A stretch of 64,000 nt of DNA. Origin: Embiotoca jacksoni. Lineage: Eukaryota; Chordata; Actinopteri; Embiotocidae. Shown piece by piece: positions 13,360 to 26,599 of this stretch. The stretch spans positions 11,660,001 through 11,724,000 of the forward strand of contig JAKOON010000002.1 in NCBI GenBank assembly GCA_022577435.1, written 5' to 3'. The notes below the pieces were generated by a model. The model saw only the letters and a list, made by a program, of their open reading frames with translations. It was not told the DNA's origin and made no database searches. Positions within the stretch are counted from its first letter, which is position 1; every line of letters starts with the position of its first letter. Position numbers and translations under genes: made by a program.

Positions 13360-16120
13360 TTTTACATTCTCACATTATCACGTTGTCATTTCATCTATTG
13401 TCAGTATAAAAATAAAGATTATTCCTGCTTTACCTGTACATTAACTGCGGAGGTAAGCACAACACTTGGGATGTTTTCATTTAAAAACTCAGTGACACCT
13501 ATTTTGCTACGCATGGTTCGCTCTGGAACAGGGAGAGGACCCGCCGTGATGATCCTTTAACTTATCAGATGTCCATGTGTGGATGGGAGTCAGTTATCCC
13601 ACACATGGGGGATGATATGCACACCAGCTGGAAAGCTCTCTAAGTGCAACGAGAGAGGGTGTCACGACACTTGTTTCCATGGCTTTTTAAAATATTCAGT
13701 GGTGAAGGTGAAGACTATAGCACAGGTTTATGAGGCACTCTGGCGTGGAAAGTGAGAATAAAAGCAAGTTTTTATACTGCAGCGTGACATCCCAGGGCTA
13801 TTATAATTACTGGAGACCGTTAAAGTGGAAGAGAGAAAATGTGTGGGTATGTAAGTGAAAAGAGAGAGAGTTTCTTTTCTTCATATTTAAAACCAAATCC
13901 TCAGGAAAACTCTAAATGTATCTTCCTTCCACCTGTCATTCTTTCTTCAAAACAACCGTATCTGTTCCTCGAACGCTCAGTGTAACTCATCTGAGTAGCA
14001 GGGCAACGGGGTCGTGTTTATAACCTACTGAGCACAATGAGATACAGGCGTTAGAATGCAACTGCCACTCATAATCTAAAAGCTTTTCAGGAAAAACATC
14101 AGCCGTAGAAATCTGGGATTATGTTGTTCCACACTACCGGTTTAGGGATAGGAATATCTCTCGCTCCTTCTCTCAATCTTTTTTTTTAATCCTCTCTTAT
14201 TCTCAGTTTTTCCTCATGTACAGCTTTAGTTCTTATCAGGATGGGATCAGACAAAAAGGGCTCCATTTGGAGGCTGAAGAGAAAAGTTTTCTGCAGATAC
14301 CTTCGTCCAGTTTATACTGTAGTGTGGTTCAATCTGGAGAGAGGCAGACTCACAGAAAGAGAGAGAGAGAGAGAGAGAGAGGCAGAGACAATATAGTTTC
14401 CAAGGGTTTAGAGACTGCTCTTCCACTTGCATTGCAAAGTATTAGCAGATACTGTGCCCTTAACCCATCCCTGCATCCAACACCCTGCTACGCTGTGGCT
14501 CAGTGTACATAAGCTGGATTAGCGGGTCTGACACAAACACAAGCACGGATACACGCCTTTAGCTTTACATATTTGAGCAGCGCAGCTGGATATCTGGCCC
14601 AAGTGAAATAGGATAAAACTTTTACAGTCTCTTCAATTCCTCGTTTTTATGTTTGCGTGGCTCTCTTATCCCTCTAAAGCCTTGCACGAGGGAGGCAATT
14701 GTTTTTAAATTCCTTGTGAACATGGTCGGCTAAACAAAAGTCTGTCCGGCCTGGATTCACACCCGTACAGGTTTAAATTGCCTGATAGTCACACGACGTC
14801 TCATCCATACAGATGCATGTCTATAGAGGCATCACTGTGCAAAGCACGGCCACTGAAAGCAATTCAGTCTGTTTGTATATACGCTGCCAGCGGGACTACA
14901 CTGCATTCATTCATCTGTCGCCATCCTCCCTCGCTCTCGCTCTCCCACCTGCCGACCCCTTTTCCTCTCACTCCGTTCCTCCAGCCTCCTCATTTTCCAC
15001 TGATGACAACACCTACTGATGTTTAATGATAATCCATACTGTCCATTGGCTGCGGTTTGGGAGCTTTTTATATGAGAGGCAGCAAGGGGAATTTTCTCTC
15101 ACTCTTTCTCTGTTCCCAGTTGTGTCTTTTACTCAACTGACTCCAGTTTACTGAGGAAAAAGACACCAGAGGGAAGCCAAGATAAAAGACACTTTGGAGA
15201 GGAGAGAACCAGTGAGCCCAATACTAATAGCACTATTTTGAAGAAAAATCTACTCCGAGCCGGAGTAGGGTGAGGCAGATGGGGTTGTGGTTATAAATGT
15301 CAACTTATGGAGAAATATGATTCTTTTTATTTGAATTTGGCCTGGTTTAAAAATCCTAAACTTACCTTCTGAAGGGTTGAATGAGCATGAACAGTTGGCA
15401 GTGGTGGTTCATGGGATGTCAATGCTGTTAAAATTAGTCCTCATAAAACACAGTATACATGTATAAATTATTATAATGCATTCATAAAGAAAGAAAAGCA
15501 CATAAAAGACTGCAGTTCGGCCACCATCTGTGTGATTTAAGAGCCCTCTAGTGGTCACATCTACACACACTTTTACTTTTACCAAAGCTTGTTGGTTGCT
15601 GGATCAGCAGAGAAATTTTGCTGAATATTAATGTTATTTTTAAAGTGTTATATAAGGAACACCTGCCCACTGAATGTATTAGACACAAAACATCTCAGTC
15701 ATGGACCTTCAGGTATAACATTAATGATATGCACAGAGTATTTTCTTTAACAGCCAATCAAAATGGAGTCACTCCTCAAACACCTGAGACATGTGACACA
15801 TCATTCATTGATTTTTCTTTCTATTTGGTATCTTTAAAAAAAAAAAAACCTCTTTGTTCCATTTATTAATTTACTGTAGATATTTCCTGAAACTGTTGTT
15901 TCTCTTTTTTTCATTCATTAGTTCATTTAAATTTTTGGGCATTAAGTGTTGTCTCAACTGCTAAAAAAAAGTTTTCACTTGAAATGTTAAATTAATGTTT
16001 TGTGTGACATTTCCGTCATGTTTCCTTAATAGTAAATAATTGCTTTTTCTTCAAGGTTATAAAATGCTTCCCTTTGTTGCTGTCTAATATTGATCTCTTC
16101 TATCTCTTTGAACCCTTTCC
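13360..16120. other. Gene-free stretch
   Basis: No supportable exon. There is a short GA tract at 14357-14381 and otherwise unique AT-rich DNA. Confidence 0.55.
14357..14381. repeat. (GA)n microsatellite
   Basis: GA tract of about 12 units, nearly pure. Confidence 0.9.
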
Positions 16121-16125
16121 TAAAG

Positions 16126-16408
16126 ATTGGGGCTGCACCTGACAGTTGTTTTAATTGCTGATTAATCTGTTGATAATTTTCTCGTTAAACTGATTCACTG
16201 ATTAATCGAAAGAAATTACAGCAAACTTTTAAAATGCCCACTCCAAATACAAGTTCAGTCTCGTTTGATTAGCAGACCAAAACACGATGTTCAATGTACA
16301 ATTATAAAAGTCCAAGAAAAACGGCAGATTTTTACATTTTAGAGGCTGTAAACTTTTACCACGTCTATTTTTTTTAATATAACTTCTTAATAATTAATCA
16401 ATTATAGC
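16126..16408. mobile_element. MITE-like element, hAT type
   Basis: It opens with GGGGCTGCACCTGACAGTTG and continues with GATTAATCTGTTGATAATTTTCTC. It closes with AATAATTAATCAATTATAGC, the inverted counterpart of the opening. This is the layout of a short non-autonomous element very common in spiny-rayed fish. The final GCAGCCC is lost, so the right end is incomplete. Family naming is from memory. Confidence 0.55.
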
Positions 16409-16484
16409 AAAAAATATATATATACATATATTTATAATTTAATTTGCATTCTACAGATTTAAACCTTTTTTTTTTTTAATTTTA

Positions 16485-16508
16485 TTTTTTTTTTTTTTTT
16501 TTTTTTTT
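16485..16508. repeat. Poly(T) run
   Basis: T-rich homopolymer directly after a MITE-like element, part of an AT-rich low-complexity patch from 16405 to 16510. Confidence 0.9.
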
Positions 16509-17524
16509 ATCACTTATTGATGTGTTAATTATTTGTTTGTGACAGCCGGCGGCTTCAGTATAAAGATGTGTTGTTTTAAATTGTGATGTGCAGACAGTGT
16601 TTAAGGTGTCGTCTGTGTTTGTTCTGAAAATGAGCCCAGATGTCGGCTCTGTTCTCCTTAACAATACCCAACAGGTGCTTGACAGAACAAAGGCAGCGGC
16701 ATCAAATTGAGGCTGATGAGCTTCTTCCCCTTCTGTTCCTTCAAAACTATCACGCCTTCTGTACTATATATTTACCACCACTAAGTGTCACTGTGTCCTC
16801 ACATTTCGGCGGTGGAAAGGTGAAGCGAGGACATCTCGGCAAACTCCTCTCTGGAGTAAACTTCCTCGGGGACATGAGGTGTGACTCAGTAGTTCTCGGT
16901 AGCTTCGAGCTCCTTCTTTTGTTTTCTGTGCTCACTGCTCCATACTGGCCAGCGTGGGAAAAAAGATGAGAAATGCCAAGTTTAGTTTTCACAAAGTTTT
17001 TATTGATATTTGGATGCTGTGTCCTGAGGGTGAAGGTATTTTATGACCACAGCACTGGATTACCTAAGCTTTGATAAATCAATGAAAGGTTTAGGTCGTT
17101 GTACCGTATGCGCATCCTCTAATACACTCCTATGCAAGGTCAAAGTTAAAAGGGTATTTTATTTTAAACAAAAATACAGAAATTTGGGAATGACATGTCA
17201 ACACTTTTAGGTGTCGAGTTTAATTCTTTATGAAAGACTTACAACCATGTCTATGTTTGTTTTTTTTAGTGCTTTTGCGCATCTTTGTTCAACAACAACT
17301 TATACTTTTTTTGTTTGTTTTCCATGCCACACAGGGTACTGTACTGCCCCATAACTTATTTTTCAATAACAAAATCAGTCCAAAGTAACAGGAAATACTG
17401 TACTTTTCATTTTATACAATCGTGTCATCTGTAATCGGCTACATCATCTTTAATGAATACTTTTAGTAGCACTGTTAATAAATGACACTGTAAAATCAAT
17501 GTGATAATGGAGAAATCACAGGAT

Positions 17525-17860
17525 TAGCACCAGAACCTGCAGCTCACTGGAGTATTATAGTGAGTTTCAGCTCATCGTTTAGCCCTCCGGCCTACAATTT
17601 TACTGTTTGATTTCACTCTCACTGCTCTCGTAACGCCGTTTTCGGCTGTGTAGGCAGCTACAAACCCACTGAACATCTGCTCAGCACGCAGATAACAGCA
17701 CAGCGCCACAGCTAGTGGAGCATTTGGCAAAGGAAGAACCACATGTTTTCCAGGATTTACATTCACCAGGTGGACACAAACATGAACGATAGTGCTGCTT
17801 ATATCTGCTGGATGTGTGTATATAAGCAACTGTTTGCCTACAAGGTCGCCATATCAAAGG
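17525..17860 (+). repeat. Dispersed repeat, copy B
   Basis: Second copy of the family seen at 9005-9260. It shares the TGATTTCACTCTCACTGCTC core, TTTTCGGCTGTGTAGGCAGCT and a downstream ACATTCACCAGGTGGACACA block typical of the same family. The two copies are truncated at different points. Confidence 0.5.
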
Positions 17861-18969
17861 ATGACGTGGATTTTTCTGTTCACAGCGGGTTTGGCTGCCA
17901 GTTAGTGCAGGTTGAACACTAACACTGCAGCCTTTAAATTCAACGGTACACTTTATGATGGTGACATGTTGCCATTTGAGTCTATTGTACTCTTATACTA
18001 TCGTTTTATACCAAAAAAAAAAATAGTCACACAGCCCCAGGCCTTCTACAGATTACAAACGTGTACACTCAATTCTATAGTCTGTATTATGTTTAATAAT
18101 CTCAAGGTTTTTTTCAACCATGTGACACATGTATGACTTGACTAACATCACACACTTTAGTTTTTCTTAAATTTGTAACCATTGCACTCATGAAAGGTAA
18201 CCAGGTGGATTGATTGTGGTTTGTAGTCAAGAATGTGAAGCCAGATATCTGCATTATGACGGTCTCCTGTTTGATGTAACGGAAAGGAACTCAAGACAAT
18301 TGCAACACTATCAAGATGAGTCATGTGGTTGATGATGCGACAATAACAGAAATTACTTCATTTTCAGTGCCACAGCATCACCAGCAAAGCTATCTGAGGT
18401 CCAGCGCTACAGTGCACAGTGGATTACTTTCAGAGGCCCACACAGGAAACTCAGTCAGACTTGCACACTGGTGACACTGGACACCAGCAGATGAAGCTCG
18501 TTCCAGGGCTTAATGTTTTATTGAATGATTCAGGATATCTGTCTGTTGCCAGCTCAGCAGTTGTACGAATATTAATAGAGAACAACTTTGTTTAAACATC
18601 CAGTAAGTGTGTCTCCATGTCCTCAATGTAGCAGTTGGACTTTGACTTCTCTTCCATTGGGGGCGTCTGTACTGTGCTGAAGGATATCAGTTTAAACACT
18701 TGACCTGGAAATTGCTTGACGTTGTCTTCTTCATATGTTTACACTCTGTAACTTTGTCATTTCAAGGGTCTATTTTGCTAATCTGCTGTCTTGAGGATCC
18801 TCCTCATTTGCTCATTCTGATGTTTATTGCCTACGTTTTTCTTTGTCTGAATTGAGAGTTTGTGTACTGTACAGGTTGAAAATCTTATTGAGGAACATTA
18901 GGGTTTGTGATATTGGACTCGAAGACTAAAAAGGATTGGACTTGACCCTCGTACTGACATTCAGTTTGG

Positions 18970-19670
18970 TTCATGCTGGAAATACTTTACTTTACTTTAC
19001 TCTACTGCAATTTGATGCAACTCAAAATTTCAGACAGAAATATTTCAACTCCACTACATTTATTTGACAGCTTTAGTTGATTTTAAGATAAAGATTTGAC
19101 AAAATGGATAGTATATCAAACTTTAAAAATACAACACATTGTTTCAGATTAAACCGTTTTGGCCTCCAATGTCTTACGAAAAGCAGTCAGTTTCATATGT
19201 CTTTGAGTTAACTGCACCACCCAACACTGATTTTCCCCTCTAAAATTCTCATGTGGTTTCATTTCAACAAATATAGGATGATCCAATATCTCACCAAAAA
19301 TCTAAGATTAGAAAACTTTTCAAAAACTGAAAAGAGACTTGTGGATTGGAACTTTTGTGTTATTCTTCTTTCCTCTCCCAGTTCATCCCAGATGATTATC
19401 TGACAACCCCTCAGATTTATCTGCTGCCCCTGTTAATAAAACTGTAAAGTAGTTCAAACTAGCTCCGCCTGCAGCAGCTACAGCAGTAACATGCTGCTTA
19501 CACACTGACGCTTCACTATTAATAATCTAATGATGTCATAATATATCAATCAGAGGGACCAAACCAGGACTTTTACTTAAACTACTTAATCATTTTGCTG
19601 CTAAGACATGCAGTACTTTTTTTTTTTTATAACCTTCATTTTGGGTGTAAGTGACATTTTTTGTTTTAAA
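18970..19670 (+). repeat. Interspersed repeat with internal insert
   Basis: The ends ACTTTACTTTACTCTACTGC ... ATTTCAACTCCACTACATTT and GCTCCGCCTGCAGCAGCTAC ... GGACTTTTACTTAAACTACT match a common percomorph repeat. About 19200-19360 appears unrelated and may be a later insertion. The class is unknown to me and recognition is from memory only. Confidence 0.4.
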
Positions 19671-19679
19671 TCGGTCCAG

Positions 19680-21948
19680 TATTAACTAAGAGTGCTTCAG
19701 CCGGCAGATTGTTGATGAACAGCAGTGGCCGTAGCTCTTGGTTGCTAATTGGTCAGCCAGTTGCCACAGTTAGTTCAAAACGATATGTGCACCATCCAGT
19801 CTTGCCTCACGACTTACTTACAGAAATAGCATCAGTACCTCTGTGGCACTGGGAGGTGCCATTGTGCACCGTTTTATCTGAAACTACAGTATGTGGGTAT
19901 TACCATGGAAACTGCAGAGAGCTGTCCAAATGACTGTCAAAGAGCCAGGCTCTCTGTAAGTCTGTATGACTGTATGCAAGTCACACACAGTATATTCAGC
20001 ATGATCTTGAAACTTGCGTTTCCAGCCGTACAACAAATAAGTCTTTGCTGGATGTTTTTCTTTGGGTGCAATACAACTCCCTGATTAGACTGGAAAACAG
20101 CTGTGTCTTGATATGATAGTGAGTGCTCATAATAAGCCACTGTGGTCTAATAATTTGCGTATTGTGGGTCATGAAATGTTCCTACCTTGGAGCTACTGCT
20201 GTGTTTTTACAGTGTACTGCCCTCAGTGGTAAATGAACTTACGACCTCGTAGAGAGAATGGCATGTTGAAAAGCTCAAATCCCTGTTGTGTGATTTCCTG
20301 TTGCACTGTGGGAGAAAAGAACTTGGGTCAAAGTCCATTTCCTTATGCAACAAGTAATAGTAACAACAACAACAATGCTTCATTAACAGTAATGATAATG
20401 ATTATTTAAAATATAAATAATAATCGTTATTATTGTAAATATATTAGCAGCAGCAGCAGAAGTAGTGTAATAGTAGCAGTAGCAGTAGGAGTCGTAGTAG
20501 TAGTCGTAAAACTACCAGAAAACGATAAGAGGAGGAAGAACACATTATATGAAACATAGAATAACAACAAAACAGCATCTTTATATAAATGATGTCATTA
20601 TTCTTTAACCGTAAAGGGGAGGGGACGTTTAACGGTTAAATCATTTTCAGCCAATCGCGTGAAAGCGCTGGAATCTCAAACGGCTTGGACACTGTGCTGC
20701 GTTCAAGTACAGTTCGGAATTTTCTGATCACAGATGCTCTAACCACTTTTGTGTAGACTATTTTAAAAAATGTAGGCACTAAAAATATAAAAGAAGTCAT
20801 TCAGTACTTTGGCATAAGTGGGCTATTTTGTGTCAGGATGCCAGACACTAGCCTGATGTTAGCAGAGCCAAATTGACTATATTATGATATGGGTCTGGGT
20901 ACGCTCCGTTGGGGAATAGCTTTCAGACATTGCATTCTACTCGGCGTAGACCTCGGGTTAATTTTGAAATGATTGGAGCAGCTTTAACCAATCTGTGTGT
21001 GCTGAGACTCTGCCACTGCTGCAGCTACCTTTAGAAAATAACACTCGACCTCATCATCATTGTACTTAACCACCGACACTGGTCGCTGATTGGGCTGCCC
21101 TTCAGAGTGGCTGAGTGAACTCTTATGCGAGCTCCGTTTCTAGTCTAAAATCACAGTGAAGAAGACTGAAGCTGTGAGCGATAGTCTGATGTAGCCAGGG
21201 CAGAAGAGCTGAATAAATGTGATGGCTTTGGGAACGGCTCGCAAAAATTACTGGGTTTTTATTATATTTAAATGAGTGATATTTCTATTTTATTTCATTA
21301 GAAAACACACAACACTCTGAAAACGTATTGGCTCTTTATCAGGAAGAGTTATCATCTGAGCCAGTTTGGGCTCAAAACTATGCATCATTTTTTGATGTTT
21401 TCATATTTGAAATTGAATATACTGCACTGTCACAATTTGTACAATGAGTATATCTCATGGTATTATGCAATAGAAGGAACTGGGAGACAACGTAGTTTGA
21501 TTTTCTTTGATCCCAGGTATCGTTTTGAGGGGCTGGGGGGGAGCAATTCTATGATCAAGGAAATGTAAGAAATATGAAACAAAACATTGTCTTTGGACCC
21601 GAAACACGTATTGGGGGGGTTGAGTGATATACAAAGGGGGGCGGGGGGGTTGAAGGGAAAACTGGTAGAGAGCATGTCAGTGTTGTCAAATAATGATGGG
21701 ATGATACTGCACAAAACCATTTGGTTTGTAAATTGATCTAAGATACTCATAATATAATTTATAATTTAGGTTGTAGATATTCATTTCTAATAGTGCTAAC
21801 ACAGCACATGCAACATTTTTCCAGTACTTCTTTTCTTCAATAAAACCTGACCATGTAAAGAAAGATAGTTTTGTCATAGTTACAATGAGACATGTAACTA
21901 TTAATTGAATGACTAAGAATGAATCTACAACTATTCTGATACCCTTTT

Positions 21949-21989
<41 letters not shown>

Positions 21990-22250
21990 CCAGTCTTTCA
22001 AAAGAAGGTTTGTTATATTTATTTGTCATAAATGATACTAAACTGAATATCTTAGATTATCGGACTGTTGGTCAGATGTAACAAGATGGTGTAGAAATTA
22101 CAACGTCCAATTTTAATATTTCAGACACAAAACGATTCGAGTAAACTGGTATCGGACATTTTAGGAGTTTCAATTCCATTACCACCGAACTTCATACCAA
22201 AATATATTAGGCAATGGTGAGTTTTGCTTTTCCGAGGGTACCCTGAAGCA
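19680..22250. other. Gene-free stretch
   Basis: No supportable exon. It holds a degenerate AGC/AGT trinucleotide patch at 20445-20515, a G-run cluster at 21533-21650 and a TTG microsatellite. Confidence 0.55.
21950..21989. repeat. (TTG)n microsatellite
   Basis: Pure TTG tract of about 13 units. Confidence 0.95.
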
Positions 22251-22259
22251 GCACAATGG

Positions 22260-22395
22260 GAGGGTCTTGTGAGAATCAGTTTGACTGCCTCTCGACTACA
22301 TCCACTCTGATTACAGCTACTTCAAGGGAAGGCGACGAGCCGGAGGGAAACACGGCGCTCCTCGGTATTTGAAAAGCCCAGTCTTCTGCGAGAGG
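22260..22395 (+). promoter_or_regulatory. Possible non-coding first exon
   Basis: A GC-richer block ends in GCGAGAG followed by GTAAGG, a strong consensus splice donor (GT at 22396-22397), and contains no long open frame. It could be a 5' untranslated exon of a plus-strand gene downstream, rhoc included. No transcript evidence is available, so this is only a candidate. Confidence 0.2.
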
Positions 22396-22887
22396 TAAGG
22401 AAATAAAATGTTGCGCATTTTTTTTAAAAATTTATTTCTTACTTTTATCAAACTGAACCGCGGAGAGTTTTCTGGAGTTTGAGGTAGTTAGGTTTGAAGC
22501 AGCACGTACCGCTCCGAGTGGTTAATAAGCCGAGATACCAGCTGCATCACCTCGGCGGTGTTGAAACCTGTTACTTGTTAGGAAGTTTTCCAGCAGTGTT
22601 TCGGGGTTTTTTTGTGTTTTTTTTTGGTACAAAAATGTAAAGGAAAGGTGCCATAAACCGGGGGCACACCTGTTTTGTTCTGTCCAGCCACGTCCTGGTG
22701 AAGATAACGGGATTCCTGCCACACAAACCCTGCCCTGTATCTACCCCCGTAATATACTTGATTGCGTAATTTAATTATCTGGACTTCAGTTTTGGAGGCG
22801 CGCGCGCGCGCGCACGAATAGCCGATCTTTAGACGTTGTAAAAAAATAAAAAAAAATAAAACTTTTATCTGCTCTTTCCTTTTTTTT

Positions 22888-22903
22888 GGGGGGGGGGGGG
22901 GGG
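22888..22903. repeat. Poly(G) run
   Basis: 16 consecutive G, the first of a cluster of long G/C homopolymers leading up to rhoc. Confidence 0.95.
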
Positions 22904-23803
22904 AACCTGTTCGACCAGCAAGCGACAATTGATCGTTTTGGGTGTTTCTCCTTTAGACGGGAATTCCAGGAAAACAACAAATATCTAAAACAACAAAAAA
23001 AAATTTTTTAAATCGTTCAGGCTACCGAGTAGAAATGAGAGCGAGAGAGAGAGACGGTTTTCATTCGGTCGAAGAAAAGTCGGTCCTCTTCGCTTGTGAA
23101 ACTAAATAACAGTTGAAACGTTTTGTCTGTCCCGAGGAAATTCCTCTCTCCGAGTCACCACACCCTTGTTGTGCTGTGCTCGGCTACAGTAGCGCAGACC
23201 TTCATATGTCACCGCGAGTTGTTCCCTCGGCCGGGCATGTTCTCCATAACAAAAGTGCACCACTGGCACTCGGCGTCAAACCTGCAAAACTCGGCTGTCC
23301 TCCAACTGGACTACTCCCCATCTGCGTTTCTGGTTTGTCACACGCACACGGGAGGTTGCAGAGAGGACACGTGTGCAGGATAATAAGGCATAAAACACAT
23401 TACCCCTACATGCTCCTGGCTTGTGTGTTTGCAAGCAACAACAAAAATATGGTTGTGAAAGTATGATGTCATTGTATCTGAACCAGCTGACTGCTGACCC
23501 AGCAGGTAGTGGTCAGAAGTGCTACTCCGTCCTACACGCAACCCACTAAAGCGGTGCCGGTGCAGCAGAGGGAGATACGGTGGAAACCCCCACCCCACCC
23601 CCAATCCAAGCTACTTCACACAAAAGACGTGAGTCTTGACGGTGTGGTTTCCCCCGCAAGTGATGTAATTCAGAGCCGCTTCATTAGGGTTGTAAAAGTA
23701 TTAGAATTACTGTTATTATTTACATGTAGCCAGTCTGTAAATGATGGGGCGGATATATTGATATGCAGAAAGGAAGGAGCCCCTCCCCCCCCCCCCCCTC
23801 CTC

Positions 23804-23829
23804 TCACACACACACACACACACACACAC
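23804..23829. repeat. (AC)n microsatellite
   Basis: AC tract of 13 units directly preceded by a C-rich run. Confidence 0.95.
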
Positions 23830-24693
23830 TGGAGAAATGATAAAAGTGAAACATTGACATTCGATGTTTTCCGAGGTTGCTGTGTTTTTTTTTTTAAGCG
23901 TGCAGTGCATCAACAAGAAAGCTTAAGTTAAATGCATTTATTACAAAATTCCTCTTTTAGTATTTAATGAAAACTAAAAGAATGCAGACAGAACTTAAGC
24001 AGTTCAAATATGATGACCTACCTCAAATTAGGCACAGTCGGGTTTCACCTGAGGATTTGTGTTATTTTCAGTGTTGATTCATCTGACTATTACTTTGTTG
24101 ATGCATCGTTTTGTCTATGAATTGTTAGAAAAATAGTGAAAAAAAAGGGCCTGTCGTACGTCGCCAGAGCCCCGTCAACGATGGGTGTTTTTTTTGCTTT
24201 AAGGCTGCCGGGGCCACCCCTGACTAAGGATTTATCTGGTTGAGTAGTTGCTGTTACTTCAAGCACTCAATTAGTTGTCGCATGATTAAGACGTTAATGA
24301 AATTATTTACATCTACATATTGGGAGCATCAGAAAGTAGTTTGAGTTCCAGGAGTGCAAAAGGGTGTTTGTACGGTAGCGTTGTTTACTCCGTGCTACTT
24401 TACAAGAAATACAAAACGGAAACGACGAGCGCTTTAAATTTAAATGTTCCAAGCAAACGCATGGAGCACGAAGACAAAAGCTGACGACGGATACAGTTTG
24501 CTTATTAACTTAAGTTTGATTGATTGTTTAATCCACTGATTGTTTCAGATCGATACCATTTGCCTCAGCTAGTTGTGTAATACATTTACAATCGTAAAAC
24601 ATGGTGGCGTCCTGCTGTGTTCTGCAGGGGGGCTAACAAAAATAAATACACATTTATGACTCCTTTAGCTTTAGTGTAATGGAACGGGCCTAA

Positions 24694-24695
<2 letters not shown>

Positions 24696-24744
<49 letters not shown>
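24696..24744. repeat. (AC)n microsatellite
   Basis: Pure AC tract of about 24 units. Confidence 0.97.
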
Positions 24745-24746
<2 letters not shown>

Positions 24747-25362
24747 TCAACATATGCAGTGCTTAGCATTGTTTAGGCAGCCGCTCCTGACTCAACTAAC
24801 CTGACGACGAGAGGAAACCCTCGGGGTTCAGGTGACTGACCAGCTGAACAACGATGTGCTTTAAAGATATCGTGGTAACAAATGACCGAAATATTCCAAA
24901 TTTTCAAAACCCGCCATGACGCACGCGCCTTTGATTGGAATTGACTTAATTATGCGCGTCTCCGATCTCCAGCACGTGAACTTTCATTCCTCCCGCTGTA
25001 TCGAGGCCACGCAGACGGATGAATAGTTTAGTAGGTCAGTGTGAAAGCCGTCACGAAAGACCATTATGGACGGAAAGCTGCACGTCCGCCCGCGTAGCCG
25101 AAGGCCATTTCGCGCCGGTTGTCGCACCTCATTTTGTCCCTCTTTGAGTTACGACCGACCCACTGTGGGGTTTTTCTTTTCGCCGACTGATTCGGGAAGT
25201 AGCGCGTGGACAGCGGAGGGATTGTTCAGATGGCGGTTGTTGTTGTTGTTGTTTTGTTTTTTTGGCCACCCCACCCCCCCACTCGCAATCTTCGTCATCC
25301 CATCGTTGGGTTCTAGGTGTTTATCAAGGCCGAGGTGTTCAGACACGATGCTCCACAGTACA

Positions 25363-25383
25363 CCCCCCCCCCCCCCCCCCCCC
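25363..25383. repeat. Poly(C) run
   Basis: 21 consecutive C. Confidence 0.95.
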
Positions 25384-26599
25384 AGTCTCAGATTCGTGTG
25401 GACAACTTTCCACCAGCAGTGATTTCCAAGGGAGCCGGCGTCCTTCTGAAAACGGATTTGACCGCAAACAAATGGCTCGTCGTGTCGGGTTGTTTTGCGC
25501 AGCGAGCTCAGGAAAACGTTTGGCCGTTTCTGTTTTCCCATCATTTGTCTGCGGCTGACAAACATGTCCGCGTGGAAAATTGTGCCTGCAGGCGGTGGAT
25601 CACGCACAGGCAGCAGGCAGACAAAATCCTCTTGGTAGAAAAAAAACAAAAACAAATGATAATCTCCCTGAGAGTTTCCTGTTTGGATCTTGAGGCTTGC
25701 AGTTTCAGAAAGCCTTAAAAGGATAAATTTTTTTTATTTTTTTTTTTTTTTTTTAAAAATTCACAACAGTCCCCCTTAATTCTGTCGTGGCTACAAGGAA
25801 AAGTTGTGGTGCTCCCTGGTTGATTTGTTCTCTGCCGCCGATGTCTTAATCGTCGAAGTCATTTCAAACCAAAGCAGTAAAAAAAAAAAAAAAAGAGACT
25901 ATTTCCAACGTCTTTTTAATTTCTGCTGCTTTTCTTTCTAATTGTAACTGAATATTTGGGGTTTTCGGGCAAAGGAATTTAAAGAAGTTATTTTTTGTCA
26001 TTTTATTTACACAAAATTAACAGATGAATCTAGAAAATAATCCACTGGTTCATCAATCATGAAAATATGATCTATTTGAAAAACTACCTAAATATTTATT
26101 TCACTTTTTTTTTTTTTTTTTTACAGTTGTGAACAAGGAACTTGAGTATATGGGGATAGAGGTGGAGAAAAAAAAAAAATCGATTTACTTAAGTATTGCA
26201 ATCCTTTGCCTATCTACTGACCTACTGACTTCTCGAGGGATATTTTTAACGACAGATTTTTTTTTTATTTTTATTTTTTTTGTCGACGAGGCTTTAACAG
26301 CCGAGAGGTTTACAGCAAGTTTACGCCGCAAGCGTATCTTCCCAGCTGCTGTAACTAGGCCGCAGCTGTTAATGGGATGTGTCGCGTCATTAACATTTCA
26401 TATATGCTATTCATCGGGTTTTGGGATCGTAGATGCCGAAAAACCGTTATCGTCTCCCGTCTTTTTGGCCAGCAAAAAGGTCATTAAACACCTTTGACTT
26501 CACGTTGTTTTCGCCCTCACTTACTTCCAAGTGTTGATGATTTGATGAGCCTCTTTTTTTGTTGTTGTTGTTGTTGTTGTTTTTCTTAAAGATTCCGAT

